This document shows positions 28,071 through 37,225 of a DNA stretch of 64,000 nucleotides, piece after piece. The notes under the pieces were generated by a model. The model did not search any database, had not been told where the DNA came from, and saw only the letters and a list, made by a program, of their open reading frames with translations. Numbering within the stretch: the stretch's first letter is position 1; each line of letters starts with the position of its first letter. The position numbers and the translations under genes were made by a program. Origin of the DNA: Streptomyces antnestii (GTDB lineage: Bacteria; Actinomycetota; Actinomycetes; Streptomycetales; Streptomycetaceae); the NCBI RefSeq assembly GCF_004005495.1, contig NZ_RZYA01000001.1, positions 868,001 to 932,000 on the forward strand, in the 5' to 3' direction.

Positions 28071-28101
28071 GCCACAAACACTCACTAGAACGGAGCTTGC
28101 C

Positions 28102-28293
28102 GTGAACATGCGCCCGATCGCCATCCGCACCCGCGCCTGGTGGCGACGCGCCAGAACAGGGATGGCCCAGGATGCGGGGTACTCCACCGAGACCGTCATC
28201 GTCACCGCCCTGCTGGTCATCATGACCCTCGCGGTCATCGGCGTCATCGCCGCCAAAGTGACCGCCAAGGTGGGCGGGATCGACCTTGGCTAG
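28102..28293 (+). CDS. Small membrane protein, candidate Flp-type pilin
   Basis: 63 residues. A basic leader (R-P-I-A-I-R-T-R-A-W-W-R-R-A-R) is followed by D-A-G-Y-S-T-E-T-V and a 20-residue hydrophobic helix. A glycine or alanine, a few residues, then glutamate before the helix is the layout cleaved by prepilin peptidases; the glutamate is at +4 from Gly or +5 from Ala. Position directly after tadC is where the major pilin is expected. GTG 28102 (or ATG 28108) follows a modest GGAG. No prepilin peptidase gene is in the window. Confidence 0.7.
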   Translation: MNMRPIAIRTRAWWRRARTGMAQDAGYSTETVIVTALLVIMTLAVIGVIAAKVTAKVGGIDLG

Positions 28294-28696
28294 AAGAAGC
28301 CGACCACCGCGCACGAAACGGCCGGCGGACCGTGGGGCTGCGAGTACCGAGCTGGTACTCGTGGTGCCGTTGCTCATGACCCTGCTGCTGTTCATCGTGC
28401 AGTTCGCTCTCGCCCTGCACGCCCAGCACATCGCCCAGACGGCCGCCTCGCGCGCCCTGGCAGCGGCCCGGGCCCAGGACTCCACTGCCGCGGCCGGCAA
28501 CACTCGCGCGGCGGCCACACTGCGCCTGCTGGGCGGGGCGGTGCTCAAGCATCCAACGGTGAAGATCAGCCGCGGAACGGAGGGTTTGGCGGTGAACGTG
28601 GAGGGTGAGGTCGTCGAGGTCGTACCGGGTGTGCATCTGCGGGTGGCCGGGAACGCCGCGGGGCCGACCGAGAAATGGGTGGTACAGACAGGGTGA
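28286..28696 (+). CDS. TadE-like pseudopilin
   Basis: 136 residues. D-R-G-A-A-S-T-E-L-V-L-V-V-P-L-L has the classical processing site (Gly at -1, Glu at +5) and the proline-containing hydrophobic helix of TadE-type minor pilins; a small exported domain follows. It starts at TTG 28286, overlapping the preceding gene by eight bases. Confidence 0.82.
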   Translation: MARRSRPPRTKRPADRGAASTELVLVVPLLMTLLLFIVQFALALHAQHIAQTAASRALAAARAQDSTAAAGNTRAAATLRLLGGAVLKHPTVKISRGTEGLAVNVEGEVVEVVPGVHLRVAGNAAGPTEKWVVQTG

Positions 28697-28700
28697 CCGG

Positions 28701-29123
28701 ATGCGCATGACCACTCAATTACACCGGCCACGCGATAGCGGGTCGGCGACGACCGAACTCGTGTTAGTGACACCCCTGTTGATCCTGCTGGCGCTGGTCG
28801 CCGTCGCCTTCGGCAAGCTCGTCGGCGCGCGCCTGGACGCCGACGAAGCCGCCCACCAGGCAGCCCGCGCCGCCACCCTGGCGCGCTCCGCCGACGCCGC
28901 CAAGGCTGAGGCCAGCGGGGCGACCACGCGCAGCCTGACCGGGGCCGGCTCCTCATGCACCGGCCCCCGCGTCACTCCCGAACTGGGCGACTTCACCCCG
29001 GGGGGTGTGGTGCGGGTGACAGTGACGTGCCGCGTCGTCCTCGACGTGCCAGGCATGCGCAACGTCGATGTCACGGAATCGGCCGCCTCCGTAGTGGATC
29101 TATATAGGGGAGTAGACCCATGA
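28701..29123 (+). CDS. TadE/TadF-like pseudopilin
   Basis: 140 residues. D-S-G-S-A-T-T-E-L-V-L-V-T-P-L-L again shows a pseudopilin cleavage site with Glu at +5 and a hydrophobic helix, then a helical and beta exported part with two cysteines (S-C-T-G and T-C-R) that may form a disulfide. ATG 28701 follows GGTGA; it ends with an ATGA overlap into the next gene. Confidence 0.82.
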   Translation: MRMTTQLHRPRDSGSATTELVLVTPLLILLALVAVAFGKLVGARLDADEAAHQAARAATLARSADAAKAEASGATTRSLTGAGSSCTGPRVTPELGDFTPGGVVRVTVTCRVVLDVPGMRNVDVTESAASVVDLYRGVDP

Positions 29124-29578
29124 GACACAGAAAGCAACGCGGTGCGGCGATCAGCGACTCGGGGCAGGTCACCGCAGTCGTCGTCGTAGCGGTGGCCGGA
29201 CTGTTCCTCTTCGCCGGGCTCGTCATCGACGGCGGCCTCGCCCTGGCCGGGAAGGTACGCGCCGCCGACACCGCGCAAGAGGCAGCACGCGCCGCCTGCC
29301 AGCAAGTCGACCTCGACTACCTGCGCGCCACCCACCGCACGAGACTCCATGTACGCGAGGCCGGCGCGGTGGCACGCGCACGCGTGGCCGCGGTCGGTGA
29401 CACCGCCCGCGTGCAGGTGCGAGAGGACCAGGTTCAGGTCAGCGTCACCCACGTCCAAAGGAGCCAAGTCCTCTCTCTGGTCGGCGTAGACCGGCTCACT
29501 ACCACGGCATCCGCGACCGCCCACATCGAACTCGGCACCACCACCCCCTGGCATCAGGGCACAGAAGGAGCGCCTTGA
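29120..29578 (+). CDS. TadG-like pilus-associated protein
   Basis: 152 residues. D-S-G-Q-V-T-A-V-V-V-V-A-V-A-G-L-F-L-F-A-G-L-V-I-D-G-G is the single N-terminal helix seen in actinobacterial TadG-like proteins, followed by an exported domain rich in R-A-A-D-T-A-Q-E-A-A-R-A-A. It lacks the von Willebrand domain of longer TadG proteins. ATGA overlap with the gene before and TGATG overlap with the gene after place it firmly in the Tad operon. Confidence 0.75.
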   Translation: MRHRKQRGAAISDSGQVTAVVVVAVAGLFLFAGLVIDGGLALAGKVRAADTAQEAARAACQQVDLDYLRATHRTRLHVREAGAVARARVAAVGDTARVQVREDQVQVSVTHVQRSQVLSLVGVDRLTTTASATAHIELGTTTPWHQGTEGAP

Positions 29579-32262
29579 TGCCACGACCGACCCCGGCTCA
29601 CCACACCCCGCACCGGCTAACCGCCGCCGCACGTCTCCTCGCCTCCGCCAGCGCGCTCACCGGCGCCCTGGCGGGCGTTCCGTACGTTCTCCTTACCGCT
29701 GTCGGCGCGCCCTGGCCCAGCCAGGCCACCTCGCTCAACGACCTCCTCACGCGGCTCGGGCAACCGATCAGCGACCCCTTCGTCCTCCAGGCCCTCGCCC
29801 TCGTGGGGTGGGCCTGCTGGGCGTACTTCACCGCTACCATGCTGCGCGAAGCAAGCTGGCTGACGCGGCGCCTGCCCGCGCTCGCCCGGGATGCGACGCT
29901 CCTTCGGCGCCACACCGCCACGCTGCCCGCCCACCGGGCCGCCGCCGCACTCCTCGTCGGCACCCTGCTCATCGCCTTGATCGGCGTCTGGCGCCTGCCT
30001 GCCGCGCACGCCACCGTCCCTACCGCGAGCCCCGCCGCGGCACCGGTTGCGACCACCGCGCCCCTGCATGTGACACCCGCGCGGGTCGCTGAGCCCGCGC
30101 ACGCCACCTACATCGTGCAACCCGGTGACACCCTGTGGGACATCGCCGAGCAGCACCTCGGCGACCCCCTGAGCTGGCCGAAGATCTACCAACTCAGCTG
30201 CTCCATCAGGCAATCCGACGGCGCGCTACTCGCCGACCCTGACCACATCCAACCGGGCTGGCGACTGCATCTACCCGTCCACAACGCGCCCTCACCGCAC
30301 CCGCCGCAGCCGTCCACAGAGACCCCCGCACCGCCCCCACGCACATCGACTCCGGCCCCTGAGCCCGAGGAACACCAGACTCCGGGCCGCGGTGAACACG
30401 AAGACGAGCAGCGGCAGACGGACCGTCAGCAGCAGGAACGCCGCCCGGCCCAGGAACATCGCCCGGTCACCATCCCGCTGGGCGCCGCCTCCGCGATCGG
30501 CGTCACTACCGCGGCGGGTATCGCAGCCGCCCTCGGCTTTGCCCGATGGCACGCCACGCGCCGCCGGACACCCCGCCTCGACTCCCTCGCCATGCCCCTG
30601 GAGGACGACGACCTTCAGCTGGGCGATGCACTGCACCGCAGCAACCAAGCCTCTCTGGCCAACCGCGCCACCCGTCACCACAACCCCGACGTTCTCGCGC
30701 GGCGCACGGCACCGGCCGACCCGGGCCAGCCGGGCACGGTCACGATCGCCGAACGCGCCGGCCGGGAAGTACGCATCGACGCTCTCGCCGTACCCGGCGG
30801 CGTCCACCTGGACGGGCCAGGCGCCGAGGACGCTGCCCGACACCTGCTCATCGCCATCGCCTCCGCCGCCCAACGGCTGCGTCCCGCCCCACCCTGCGTA
30901 CAACTGCTCACAGACGCGGACACCGTACGCCGACTCCTGGCCGGCACCGATGTATCGGTCCCGGCCTGGACAGTGACGAGCGACATCGCCGCAGCCGTCG
31001 AGGTCGCTGAGCACGCGCTACTGGAGCACGCCCGTCACGAACAGCGCCTGGACACTGAGGTGTTGGAACACGGCGCGCCGGCCCTCCACGTATTGCTCGT
31101 GGACGGCCAGAGGCATGGAGAGGACGAAGGCCGGCTGCGGGCGCTGGCCGCACGAGCCGGAGCTGGCCAGCTCGCCGTCGTCACCCTTGGAGGCTGGCGC
31201 GACGCTGCGCAGCAGCGACTCGCGATCGCCGACGACGGCACCGCTACCGGTCCGCTCACCGCCCTGAACGACGTCACGATGTTCCTCCTCGCCCCCGAGA
31301 CAGCCCACGAACTTGTCCAAGGGCTGCTGGCAGCCCACGGGCACCCCGCCGGCTCACCCGACGCCACCGACGCACAGGATCCCGAGCCAGAACCCACCAC
31401 GGAACCGCAGCGCCCCGATAAGCCGCGGCCCAGCCGCAAGTCTCCAGCCCCTGCCTCTGTGCAGGAGGCCGGGCCGTTTGGCCCGGTGCGCTTGGTTCTC
31501 CTCGGTGGATTCAAACTCCTCGTCCACGGCAAGGAATGCAAACTCGCAGACACCAGGAAAGAAGAGACCCGCGAATTCATCGCTCTTCTCGCCGCCCATC
31601 CAGGTGGCCTGCGCGGCGAAGAAATCGCGGAGAAGATGCAACTCGCCGACGACCCGACCGAAATGAAAGCGGACCTTGAAAACCTGCGGCGTGCCGCCCG
31701 ACGAGTCTTCCGCAGTGCCACCGGCAAAAAGGAAGTCGCCTTCGTTACCCTCAGCGGGCCCATCCACCGCCTTGACCCGCAATACATTTCCACGGACGTC
31801 ACAGCGTTCACCAAAGCCCTCACAGCGGCCACCCGCGCCGACTCCCCGCACGAACGCGCCACAGCCCTCCAACGCGCGACCGCCCTCTACACCGGGCAGC
31901 TGTGCGACGGCGCCGATTACCTGTGGGCCCAGGGCCTCCGGATTGCCCTGCATCGCCGCGCCGTTGATGCCCTGATGCTGCTTGCCGAGCACACCGCGCA
32001 ACAGTCCGCCGATCCCGAACCCGCCCTCGCCCTGCTCAACCAGGCCGCCGACCTCGATCCCGAAAACGAACGTGTCTACCGGCGCATCATCAAGCTCCAG
32101 ATCACCGTGGGCCGTGACGATGCCGCTCACCGCACCCTGGCCCTGCTCACGGACCGTCTCGCCTCCATCGACGCCTCGCCGGAACCCGCCACCCTCGCAC
32201 TTCTCAACCGGGCCCCGCCCACGCGCCGGACCGCAGCAGGCGGCACACCAATCAGACGGTGA
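29578..32262 (+). CDS. Membrane LysM protein with C-terminal BTAD (SARP-like) domain
   Basis: 894 residues. Two or three N-terminal membrane segments (within 1-140) are followed by a LysM domain (about 178-232: Y-I-V-Q-P-G-D-T-L-W-D-I-A-E-Q-H-L-G-D-P) that binds peptidoglycan. Next are a proline-rich stretch, one further membrane segment (about 300-322), a long middle region, and at about 633-890 a winged-helix-like plus bacterial transcriptional activator domain (L-L-G-G-F-K-L-L-V-H-G, L-A-A-H-P-G-G-L-R-G-E-E-I-A, TPR-like helices). ATG 29578 overlaps the previous stop (TGATG). It ends the Tad operon and may couple wall contact or pilus state to a cytoplasmic response. That role is inference. 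Confidence 0.82.
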   Translation: MPRPTPAHHTPHRLTAAARLLASASALTGALAGVPYVLLTAVGAPWPSQATSLNDLLTRLGQPISDPFVLQALALVGWACWAYFTATMLREASWLTRRLPALARDATLLRRHTATLPAHRAAAALLVGTLLIALIGVWRLPAAHATVPTASPAAAPVATTAPLHVTPARVAEPAHATYIVQPGDTLWDIAEQHLGDPLSWPKIYQLSCSIRQSDGALLADPDHIQPGWRLHLPVHNAPSPHPPQPSTETPAPPPRTSTPAPEPEEHQTPGRGEHEDEQRQTDRQQQERRPAQEHRPVTIPLGAASAIGVTTAAGIAAALGFARWHATRRRTPRLDSLAMPLEDDDLQLGDALHRSNQASLANRATRHHNPDVLARRTAPADPGQPGTVTIAERAGREVRIDALAVPGGVHLDGPGAEDAARHLLIAIASAAQRLRPAPPCVQLLTDADTVRRLLAGTDVSVPAWTVTSDIAAAVEVAEHALLEHARHEQRLDTEVLEHGAPALHVLLVDGQRHGEDEGRLRALAARAGAGQLAVVTLGGWRDAAQQRLAIADDGTATGPLTALNDVTMFLLAPETAHELVQGLLAAHGHPAGSPDATDAQDPEPEPTTEPQRPDKPRPSRKSPAPASVQEAGPFGPVRLVLLGGFKLLVHGKECKLADTRKEETREFIALLAAHPGGLRGEEIAEKMQLADDPTEMKADLENLRRAARRVFRSATGKKEVAFVTLSGPIHRLDPQYISTDVTAFTKALTAATRADSPHERATALQRATALYTGQLCDGADYLWAQGLRIALHRRAVDALMLLAEHTAQQSADPEPALALLNQAADLDPENERVYRRIIKLQITVGRDDAAHRTLALLTDRLASIDASPEPATLALLNRAPPTRRTAAGGTPIRR

Positions 32263-32913
32263 AGTCCTCCGACTCGTCCTGACCCACGTCCTGCCACCGG
32301 GATCCATCCCGCCGTCCCGCTTGCACAGGAGCACCCCTACGGAGCATCCGCCCAGGCCACGGCCCGATCCGCCACCGCGGACCGGGCCAGCCTGCATATC
32401 GGTAGGAGAATCTGTCCCGATCTGCTGATACCGGCGGCCCAACCCCGTTTCCTCGGCATATGCAACTCACTGCCCCTTCGCACCTGTTGTCACCTCCCAG
32501 CCCTCATCAACCCCTTTCCCTTCTTCCTTCCTTGCCTGAAGGTTGCCGGCCCCTCGGCCGGGTGAGGCGGGTGCCCAGGCGTAGCCGGAGGCGCCCGCCG
32601 TGCCGCCGGGGCCGTGCCGCCGGGGCCGTGCCGCCGGGGCCGTGCCGCCGGGGCCGTGCCGCCGGGGCCGTGCCGCCGTTCGAGCGCGCGCTCGATTTTC
32701 CGGCGCCGCCGGCGCCGGTACGGGCCTTGATTTCGGTCGCCGGATCGCGGGGGCACGACAGGAAGCGTCGCGCGGCCCGGAATTCGCCATAATTAGCGTC
32801 GTGAATTCACGAGAATTCCAGCATTATCAAGCCTGAATACTGACTTCACTACACCCTCGTATCGAGCTATATTTAAATTGTTCCCGAAAAGGTGGGAACG
32901 GGAAAGGCTAAAA
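32263..32913. other. Intergenic region after the Tad operon
   Basis: About 650 bases without a convincing gene. It contains the 14-bp tandem repeat listed separately, the 16-bp palindrome TCGAGCGCGCGCTCGA (32681-32696), a GC-rich imperfect palindrome just after it, and the 14-bp palindrome TCGTGAATTCACGA (32799-32812). The last 110 bases are unusually AT-rich for this genome and probably carry the promoter of the next gene. Confidence 0.6.
32601..32679. repeat. 14-bp tandem repeat, 5.6 copies
   Basis: The unit GTGCCGCCGGGGCC occurs five times without change from 32601 to 32670 and then partially to 32679. Units abut directly, so this is a minisatellite and not a CRISPR array. The unit length is not a multiple of three, and no gene spans it. 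Confidence 0.95.
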
Positions 32914-33261
32914 GTGCCCGGCGGAGGATTCTTCGAATGGGCGGACGAATGCGGAAAGGTGATTCGGGTGGGCGGGTATAAGGTGAATGCGGTCGAGCTG
33001 TGTCAGGCAGACGCACTGAACTGGATCGAGTTCGAAACGCTCGTGTGTCACGACGAGTGGGAAGACCTCGGTTTCGGCGAGTTCGGGGCCCGAGTGAAGT
33101 TCGGCGGAATTCTGGTGGCGGTCGAGAACGGTCACACCAGGGGCCGGGCCTGGTCCCGGGTCCGGGTGCGGGTCACCGCCCCGGTGACCGGCAAGCCCAT
33201 CGAGATCACCTCGGTGCTCGGTGGGCACATCACGGTCACGCTGACCGACCTCGACGGCTGA
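32914..33261 (+). CDS. Hypothetical protein
   Basis: 115 residues from GTG 32914, chosen because GGGAAAGG lies 6 bases upstream; an upstream TTG (32878) lacks a site. The protein is mixed charged and beta-rich (G-G-Y-K-V-N-A-V-E-L, W-S-R-V-R-V-R-V-T-A-P-V, G-G-H-I-T-V-T-L-T-D-L) with tryptophans but no membrane segment or signal. I do not recognise a domain. It stands alone between the Tad operon and the AAA+/VWA group. Confidence 0.6.
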   Translation: MPGGGFFEWADECGKVIRVGGYKVNAVELCQADALNWIEFETLVCHDEWEDLGFGEFGARVKFGGILVAVENGHTRGRAWSRVRVRVTAPVTGKPIEITSVLGGHITVTLTDLDG

Positions 33262-33519
33262 CCCCGGGCTTGGGCCCGCCGCGACCCTTGATTAACCCCC
33301 GCTGGGGTGCCGCGCGTAGCTGACACTCCACCCCGGCACGGCACCCCCACCACGCCTCGCAGTCCGCGCCTCGGCACCTCGATGCCCAAATCACCCCCAC
33401 CCCCATCGCCAGCCCCTTGACGGACCCGCATGCCGGGCCCTCGGTGAGTGCTGGGCGAGCGAGGGCTGGCACGAATCCCCACCGATTTCTCCTTAAACCA
33501 GTGAGAGGAAGGCTTCGCC

Positions 33520-34671
33520 ATGGCCGCAAGCACCCCTGCCCCCTCGACTTCCCCCTCCTCCGCACCGGGCAAGTCGCGCCCCGGTGAACTGCGGGCCCGG
33601 ATCGCCGGGATCCTGGCGACCAGCCCGCAGGGTCGGTACACGGTGACCGAACTGGCCAAGCAGCTGGGGCATTCGGGCGGCGCGGTCGGCAACGCCTGCG
33701 AAACCCTCGTCACCCGGGGCGAGGCGGAGCGCCTCGGTGACAAGCCCCGTACCTACCGGGCGACTTCGGCCACGGCCGCCGCCGCACAGCACACCCCGGC
33801 CGCCTCACCGCTCAGCCCGCCCCGGCCCGCGCAGGCAGGTGCGGTCCCCGCCCCTGCACCGCCGCCGAGCGGGCGCCCCGGCCCGGTCACCCGGCCCAAC
33901 GGGCAGCGCTACCACCCCAGGGCGCTGGCGAACCTGCCCGATGTGGAGGCGCTCCAGCGCCTGCGGGAGGCCAGCGTCCCGGTCCTCCTCTACGGGCCGC
34001 CGGGCACGGGGAAGACCTCCCTGATCGAGGCCGCCTTCGGGGACCTGCTCACGGTGGCGGGGGACGGGGACACCACGGTCGGCGACCTGATCGGGGAGTA
34101 CACCCAGGATGACAAGGGCGGCTACGAGTTCATCTACGGCCCCCTCGTGACGGCCATGCAGGAGGGACGTGCCCTCCTCTTGGACGACGCGACCCTGATC
34201 TCCCCGAAAGTCCTGGCCGCCCTGTATCCGGCGATGGACGGGCGCAGGCAGATCCAGGTCAAGGCGCACAAGGGCGAGACGATCACGGCGGCCGAGGGGT
34301 TCTACGTGATCGCCGGGCACAACCCCGGCGTGCATGGCGCGGTCCTCACCGAGGCCCTCGCTTCCCGGTTCAGCATGCAGATCCAGGTCGGCTCCGACTA
34401 CGACCTGGCCGCCTCCCTGAACATCAACCGCACAGCGGTACGGGTCGCCCGCAACCTCGCCACCCGCCAGGAGGCCGGAGAAGTCGGCTGGGCCCCGCAA
34501 CTGCGCGAGTTGATCGCCTTCCAGAAGATCGCCGACGTACTCGGCACCGCCGTGGCCTTCGCCAACCTGGTCGGCATCGCACCCCTGGAAGACCGGGACA
34601 CGGTCACCGAGATCGTCACCAAGGCCATCGGCAGCCCCATCACCGCCCTCGCCCTGGGCCGCCAGCTCTAA
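33520..34671 (+). CDS. MoxR/CbbQ-like AAA+ ATPase with N-terminal winged helix
   Basis: 383 residues. Residues about 20-85 form a winged helix (G-R-Y-T-V-T-E-L-A-K-Q-L-G-H, ending P-R-T-Y-R-A-T). A proline-rich linker leads to an AAA+ domain (about 130-383) with Walker A G-P-P-G-T-G-K-T-S (159-167), a Walker B-like A-L-L-L-D-D-A-T-L (Asp-Asp in place of Asp-Glu) near 217-225, and the sensor-region motif V-I-A-G-H-N-P. This resembles MoxR/NorQ/CobS ATPases, which act as chaperones with a VWA partner. The partner is the next gene, 102 bases on. ATG 33520 follows GAGAGGAAGG. The DNA-binding-type domain on such an ATPase is unusual. Confidence 0.85.
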   Translation: MAASTPAPSTSPSSAPGKSRPGELRARIAGILATSPQGRYTVTELAKQLGHSGGAVGNACETLVTRGEAERLGDKPRTYRATSATAAAAQHTPAASPLSPPRPAQAGAVPAPAPPPSGRPGPVTRPNGQRYHPRALANLPDVEALQRLREASVPVLLYGPPGTGKTSLIEAAFGDLLTVAGDGDTTVGDLIGEYTQDDKGGYEFIYGPLVTAMQEGRALLLDDATLISPKVLAALYPAMDGRRQIQVKAHKGETITAAEGFYVIAGHNPGVHGAVLTEALASRFSMQIQVGSDYDLAASLNINRTAVRVARNLATRQEAGEVGWAPQLRELIAFQKIADVLGTAVAFANLVGIAPLEDRDTVTEIVTKAIGSPITALALGRQL

Positions 34672-34773
34672 CACCCCACCCCCGCCAGCCGGTTGCCGTA
34701 CCGCCCCGGCGGTACGGCCCCGCTGCCCACCCACCCCGCCCCAGCCGCGCCGCAGTTTCGAAGGGACCCTGCC

Positions 34774-36615
34774 ATGACCACGCTCGTCCCCGCTCACGTG
34801 CACCACCACCCGCCCGCCGTGACCGAGACGGAGGAGGCGCTCGCCCGCTGGGAGGACGACGGCGGCCCGCTGTATGACCCCGTGCCGCGCCCGGATGCCG
34901 CCGAGTGGTTGCGGATCTCGGCGGAACTGACCGAGCGGCTGCCCGAACTGGCCGGACGCGAAGACATCCTGGTGACCTGCGCCCCAGGCACCCTTTCCGG
35001 GGCCCCCGCCGCCTACTTTCCCGCCACCGCGAACCTCGAGATCGACGAGGCCCTGTTCACCCCGCACCGCCCCCGCACTCTGCACCCGCAACGGGCGGGG
35101 GACGAGGACCGCTACCCGGTGGCCTGGGGCGCGATGATCCACGAGGCCGCGCACGCAGCGCACTCCCGCTGGCTCACCCCCACCGTGCCGCGAGGCACAG
35201 CTCAGCGCGCGGCAGCCGAAATGCTGGAGGAATCCCGCGCCGAGGCGGCCCACCTCGCGCGCCGCCCCGACGACCGACGCTTTCTGCGCGCCACGGTGCA
35301 CACGGTGCTGATGGCCGACATGATGGCCAACGCCCCAGCAGACCGGTGGCAGGCCGCCTTCGCGGCTGGGTTGCTGCTCGCCCGCCGCGATGCCGGAATC
35401 CTCGACCCGGACGAGAGCGAACCGGTCGAGACGGCGGTCACCGCGATCCTCGGCCCCGACCTCCTCGCCCAGCTCGCCGCGATCTGGAAGGCCGCACATG
35501 CCACGGCCGACGACGACACCGAGGCGATGCTCGCCCACGGCCAGGCCTGGTGTCAGGCCCTCGGCCAACAGCCTCAGGCCCCCGAACCACCCCTGATCCC
35601 CGGCGGCAGCGGGCCGGACGGCGGGGACGGCGCGTTGACCGAGGCGGTCGGTCAGACGGTTCGCGCGGTGCGCCGCAACGAACAAGCTCAGGCCGCCGCA
35701 CGCCAACACGCCGATGCCGCACGCCACAACCGAGCACGGACCAAGGCCGAACACGCCGAGCAGCAGCGGCAGGCAACCCAGATCGCCGGGCAGGTGTTCG
35801 CGCCGGGCGCCCGACCGGTGCTGCCCGGCAGGCGCCCGGATAAACGCAGGAAGCTGCGCACTCCGGTGACCGGTACCCGCACCCCCACCGGGGCGGAGAG
35901 GGCGGCGGCCGGGCGCCTGGCCCGCGCCCTGCGGACGGCCGCCTACCGCGAACGCACCGCCATCATCACCGCCTCGGCGGCGCCTCCGGGCCGGTTGAAC
36001 ATGCGCCAGGCCCTGGCCCGCGACGCCCAGCAGGCCGCCGGAGCCGTACCCAGTGCCACCCCCTGGATCCACACCCAACGCAAGCACACCCCCACCCCGC
36101 CCCTCCGGGTCGCCATCGCGGTGGACGTATCCGGCTCCATGGGCGCGGCAGCCGGGCCGATCGCCTCGGCCGCCTGGATCCTCGCCCGTGCCACCGCCCT
36201 CACCGACCCCGACTCCCGCAGCGCCACCGTCGCCTACGACCGCGCCCTGACCGCGATCACCGCCCCCGGCCGCACCCCGGCCCGGGTCACCGAATTCGAG
36301 GCGACCGGCGGCGCCCACCGCCTCGCCGAAGCCATCGACGCCCTCACCGCCGGACTCGGCCTGGACCACCCCGGAGCGGGCCGCCTCCTGGTGATCGCCT
36401 CCGACGGCCACTACAACCCCGATGAAGCCGCCAGCGCCGCCGCGCGCATCACCGCCCTGCGCACAGCCAGGTGTGCGGTCCTCTGGCTTGCCTTCGCCCC
36501 CGGCGCCCGCCCCCTGGAGGGCGCCACCTTCCTCGAACTCACCGACCCCGCCCAGGCCGCCGCCGCAATCTCAACGGCCGCGAGCACCGCCCTCACCACC
36601 GCAAACCGCGCCTGA
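34774..36615 (+). CDS. VWA-domain protein with N-terminal HEXXH metallopeptidase-like domain
   Basis: 613 residues. The N-terminal half has M-I-H-E-A-A-H-A-A-H (HEXXH at residues 123-127) followed by E-M-L-E-E-S-R-A-E, which could supply the third zinc ligand. A charged, glutamine/alanine-rich coiled stretch (about 290-350) links to a C-terminal von Willebrand A domain with an intact MIDAS start D-V-S-G-S-M (from Asp451). The arrangement recalls metallopeptidase-like/VWA proteins of the DUF2201 type and the CobT/NorD partners of MoxR ATPases. It probably forms a metal-dependent ATPase complex with the gene product upstream. The client is unknown. Confidence 0.82.
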   Translation: MTTLVPAHVHHHPPAVTETEEALARWEDDGGPLYDPVPRPDAAEWLRISAELTERLPELAGREDILVTCAPGTLSGAPAAYFPATANLEIDEALFTPHRPRTLHPQRAGDEDRYPVAWGAMIHEAAHAAHSRWLTPTVPRGTAQRAAAEMLEESRAEAAHLARRPDDRRFLRATVHTVLMADMMANAPADRWQAAFAAGLLLARRDAGILDPDESEPVETAVTAILGPDLLAQLAAIWKAAHATADDDTEAMLAHGQAWCQALGQQPQAPEPPLIPGGSGPDGGDGALTEAVGQTVRAVRRNEQAQAAARQHADAARHNRARTKAEHAEQQRQATQIAGQVFAPGARPVLPGRRPDKRRKLRTPVTGTRTPTGAERAAAGRLARALRTAAYRERTAIITASAAPPGRLNMRQALARDAQQAAGAVPSATPWIHTQRKHTPTPPLRVAIAVDVSGSMGAAAGPIASAAWILARATALTDPDSRSATVAYDRALTAITAPGRTPARVTEFEATGGAHRLAEAIDALTAGLGLDHPGAGRLLVIASDGHYNPDEAASAAARITALRTARCAVLWLAFAPGARPLEGATFLELTDPAQAAAAISTAASTALTTANRA

Positions 36616-36708
36616 CCACACCCCCGGGATCCATGGGCCGCGCACCTGCCAGGCGGGCGGCCCCATCCCCAATCACCGCACGGACTCACACAAGGGAGCA
36701 CCCCTGCC

Positions 36709-37185
36709 ATGACCTCGATCACCGAACGCGCCCACGCCGCCGCCGTGTTCATCCGCCACAACATGGCCGTCAGCCCGCACGGCCGCTACCGGGGCGAGGA
36801 ACACGCCCGCACCGCCATCCGCCTGGCCGCGCTGCTCGGACTCGGCCTGGACCAGATCACCACCGAACCCGACTGGCGCCGTCGCCGCACCACACCCGGC
36901 GAGCCGGTACTGGCCACCGCCACCTGCCCCGACACGGGAGAGAAGTACCGCTTCCTGCTCCGCTACCCGGTCTACGAAGACGAGCCCTTCGAGCTGCTCG
37001 GTCCCTGCCCGGCATGCACAGGCGACGTCCCGGCCGCGACGGTCCGCCACCTCGCCGACCTCGGCGACCACCTGGCGCGCGGCCCCCTCCAGATCGCCGA
37101 CTGCGACCGGCAGGACGGCGCCCCCGACACCTTCGACCGCGACCAGGGCCACATCGACAACTGCCGCTACGGCGAACAGCTCTAA
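36709..37185 (+). CDS. Hypothetical protein of the AAA+/VWA cluster
   Basis: 158 residues. A helical N-terminal part (A-H-A-A-A-V-F-I-R-H-N-M-A) is followed by beta-rich sequence with a possible metal-binding C-P-A-C (C-P-A-C-T-G-D-V) and further cysteines in T-C-P-D and N-C-R-Y. No signal or membrane helix. ATG 36709 follows GGGAG. It lies 93 bases after the VWA gene on the same strand. I do not recognise the family; association with the AAA+/VWA pair is the only clue. Confidence 0.7.
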   Translation: MTSITERAHAAAVFIRHNMAVSPHGRYRGEEHARTAIRLAALLGLGLDQITTEPDWRRRRTTPGEPVLATATCPDTGEKYRFLLRYPVYEDEPFELLGPCPACTGDVPAATVRHLADLGDHLARGPLQIADCDRQDGAPDTFDRDQGHIDNCRYGEQL

Positions 37186-37225
37186 CGCCGTCCCGCACAC
37201 CCCGGAACACGAAAGGGCAACCGCC

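Noticed and set aside
32601..32679. CRISPR-like repeats
   Set aside because: The 14-bp units abut with no spacers and no cas genes are present.
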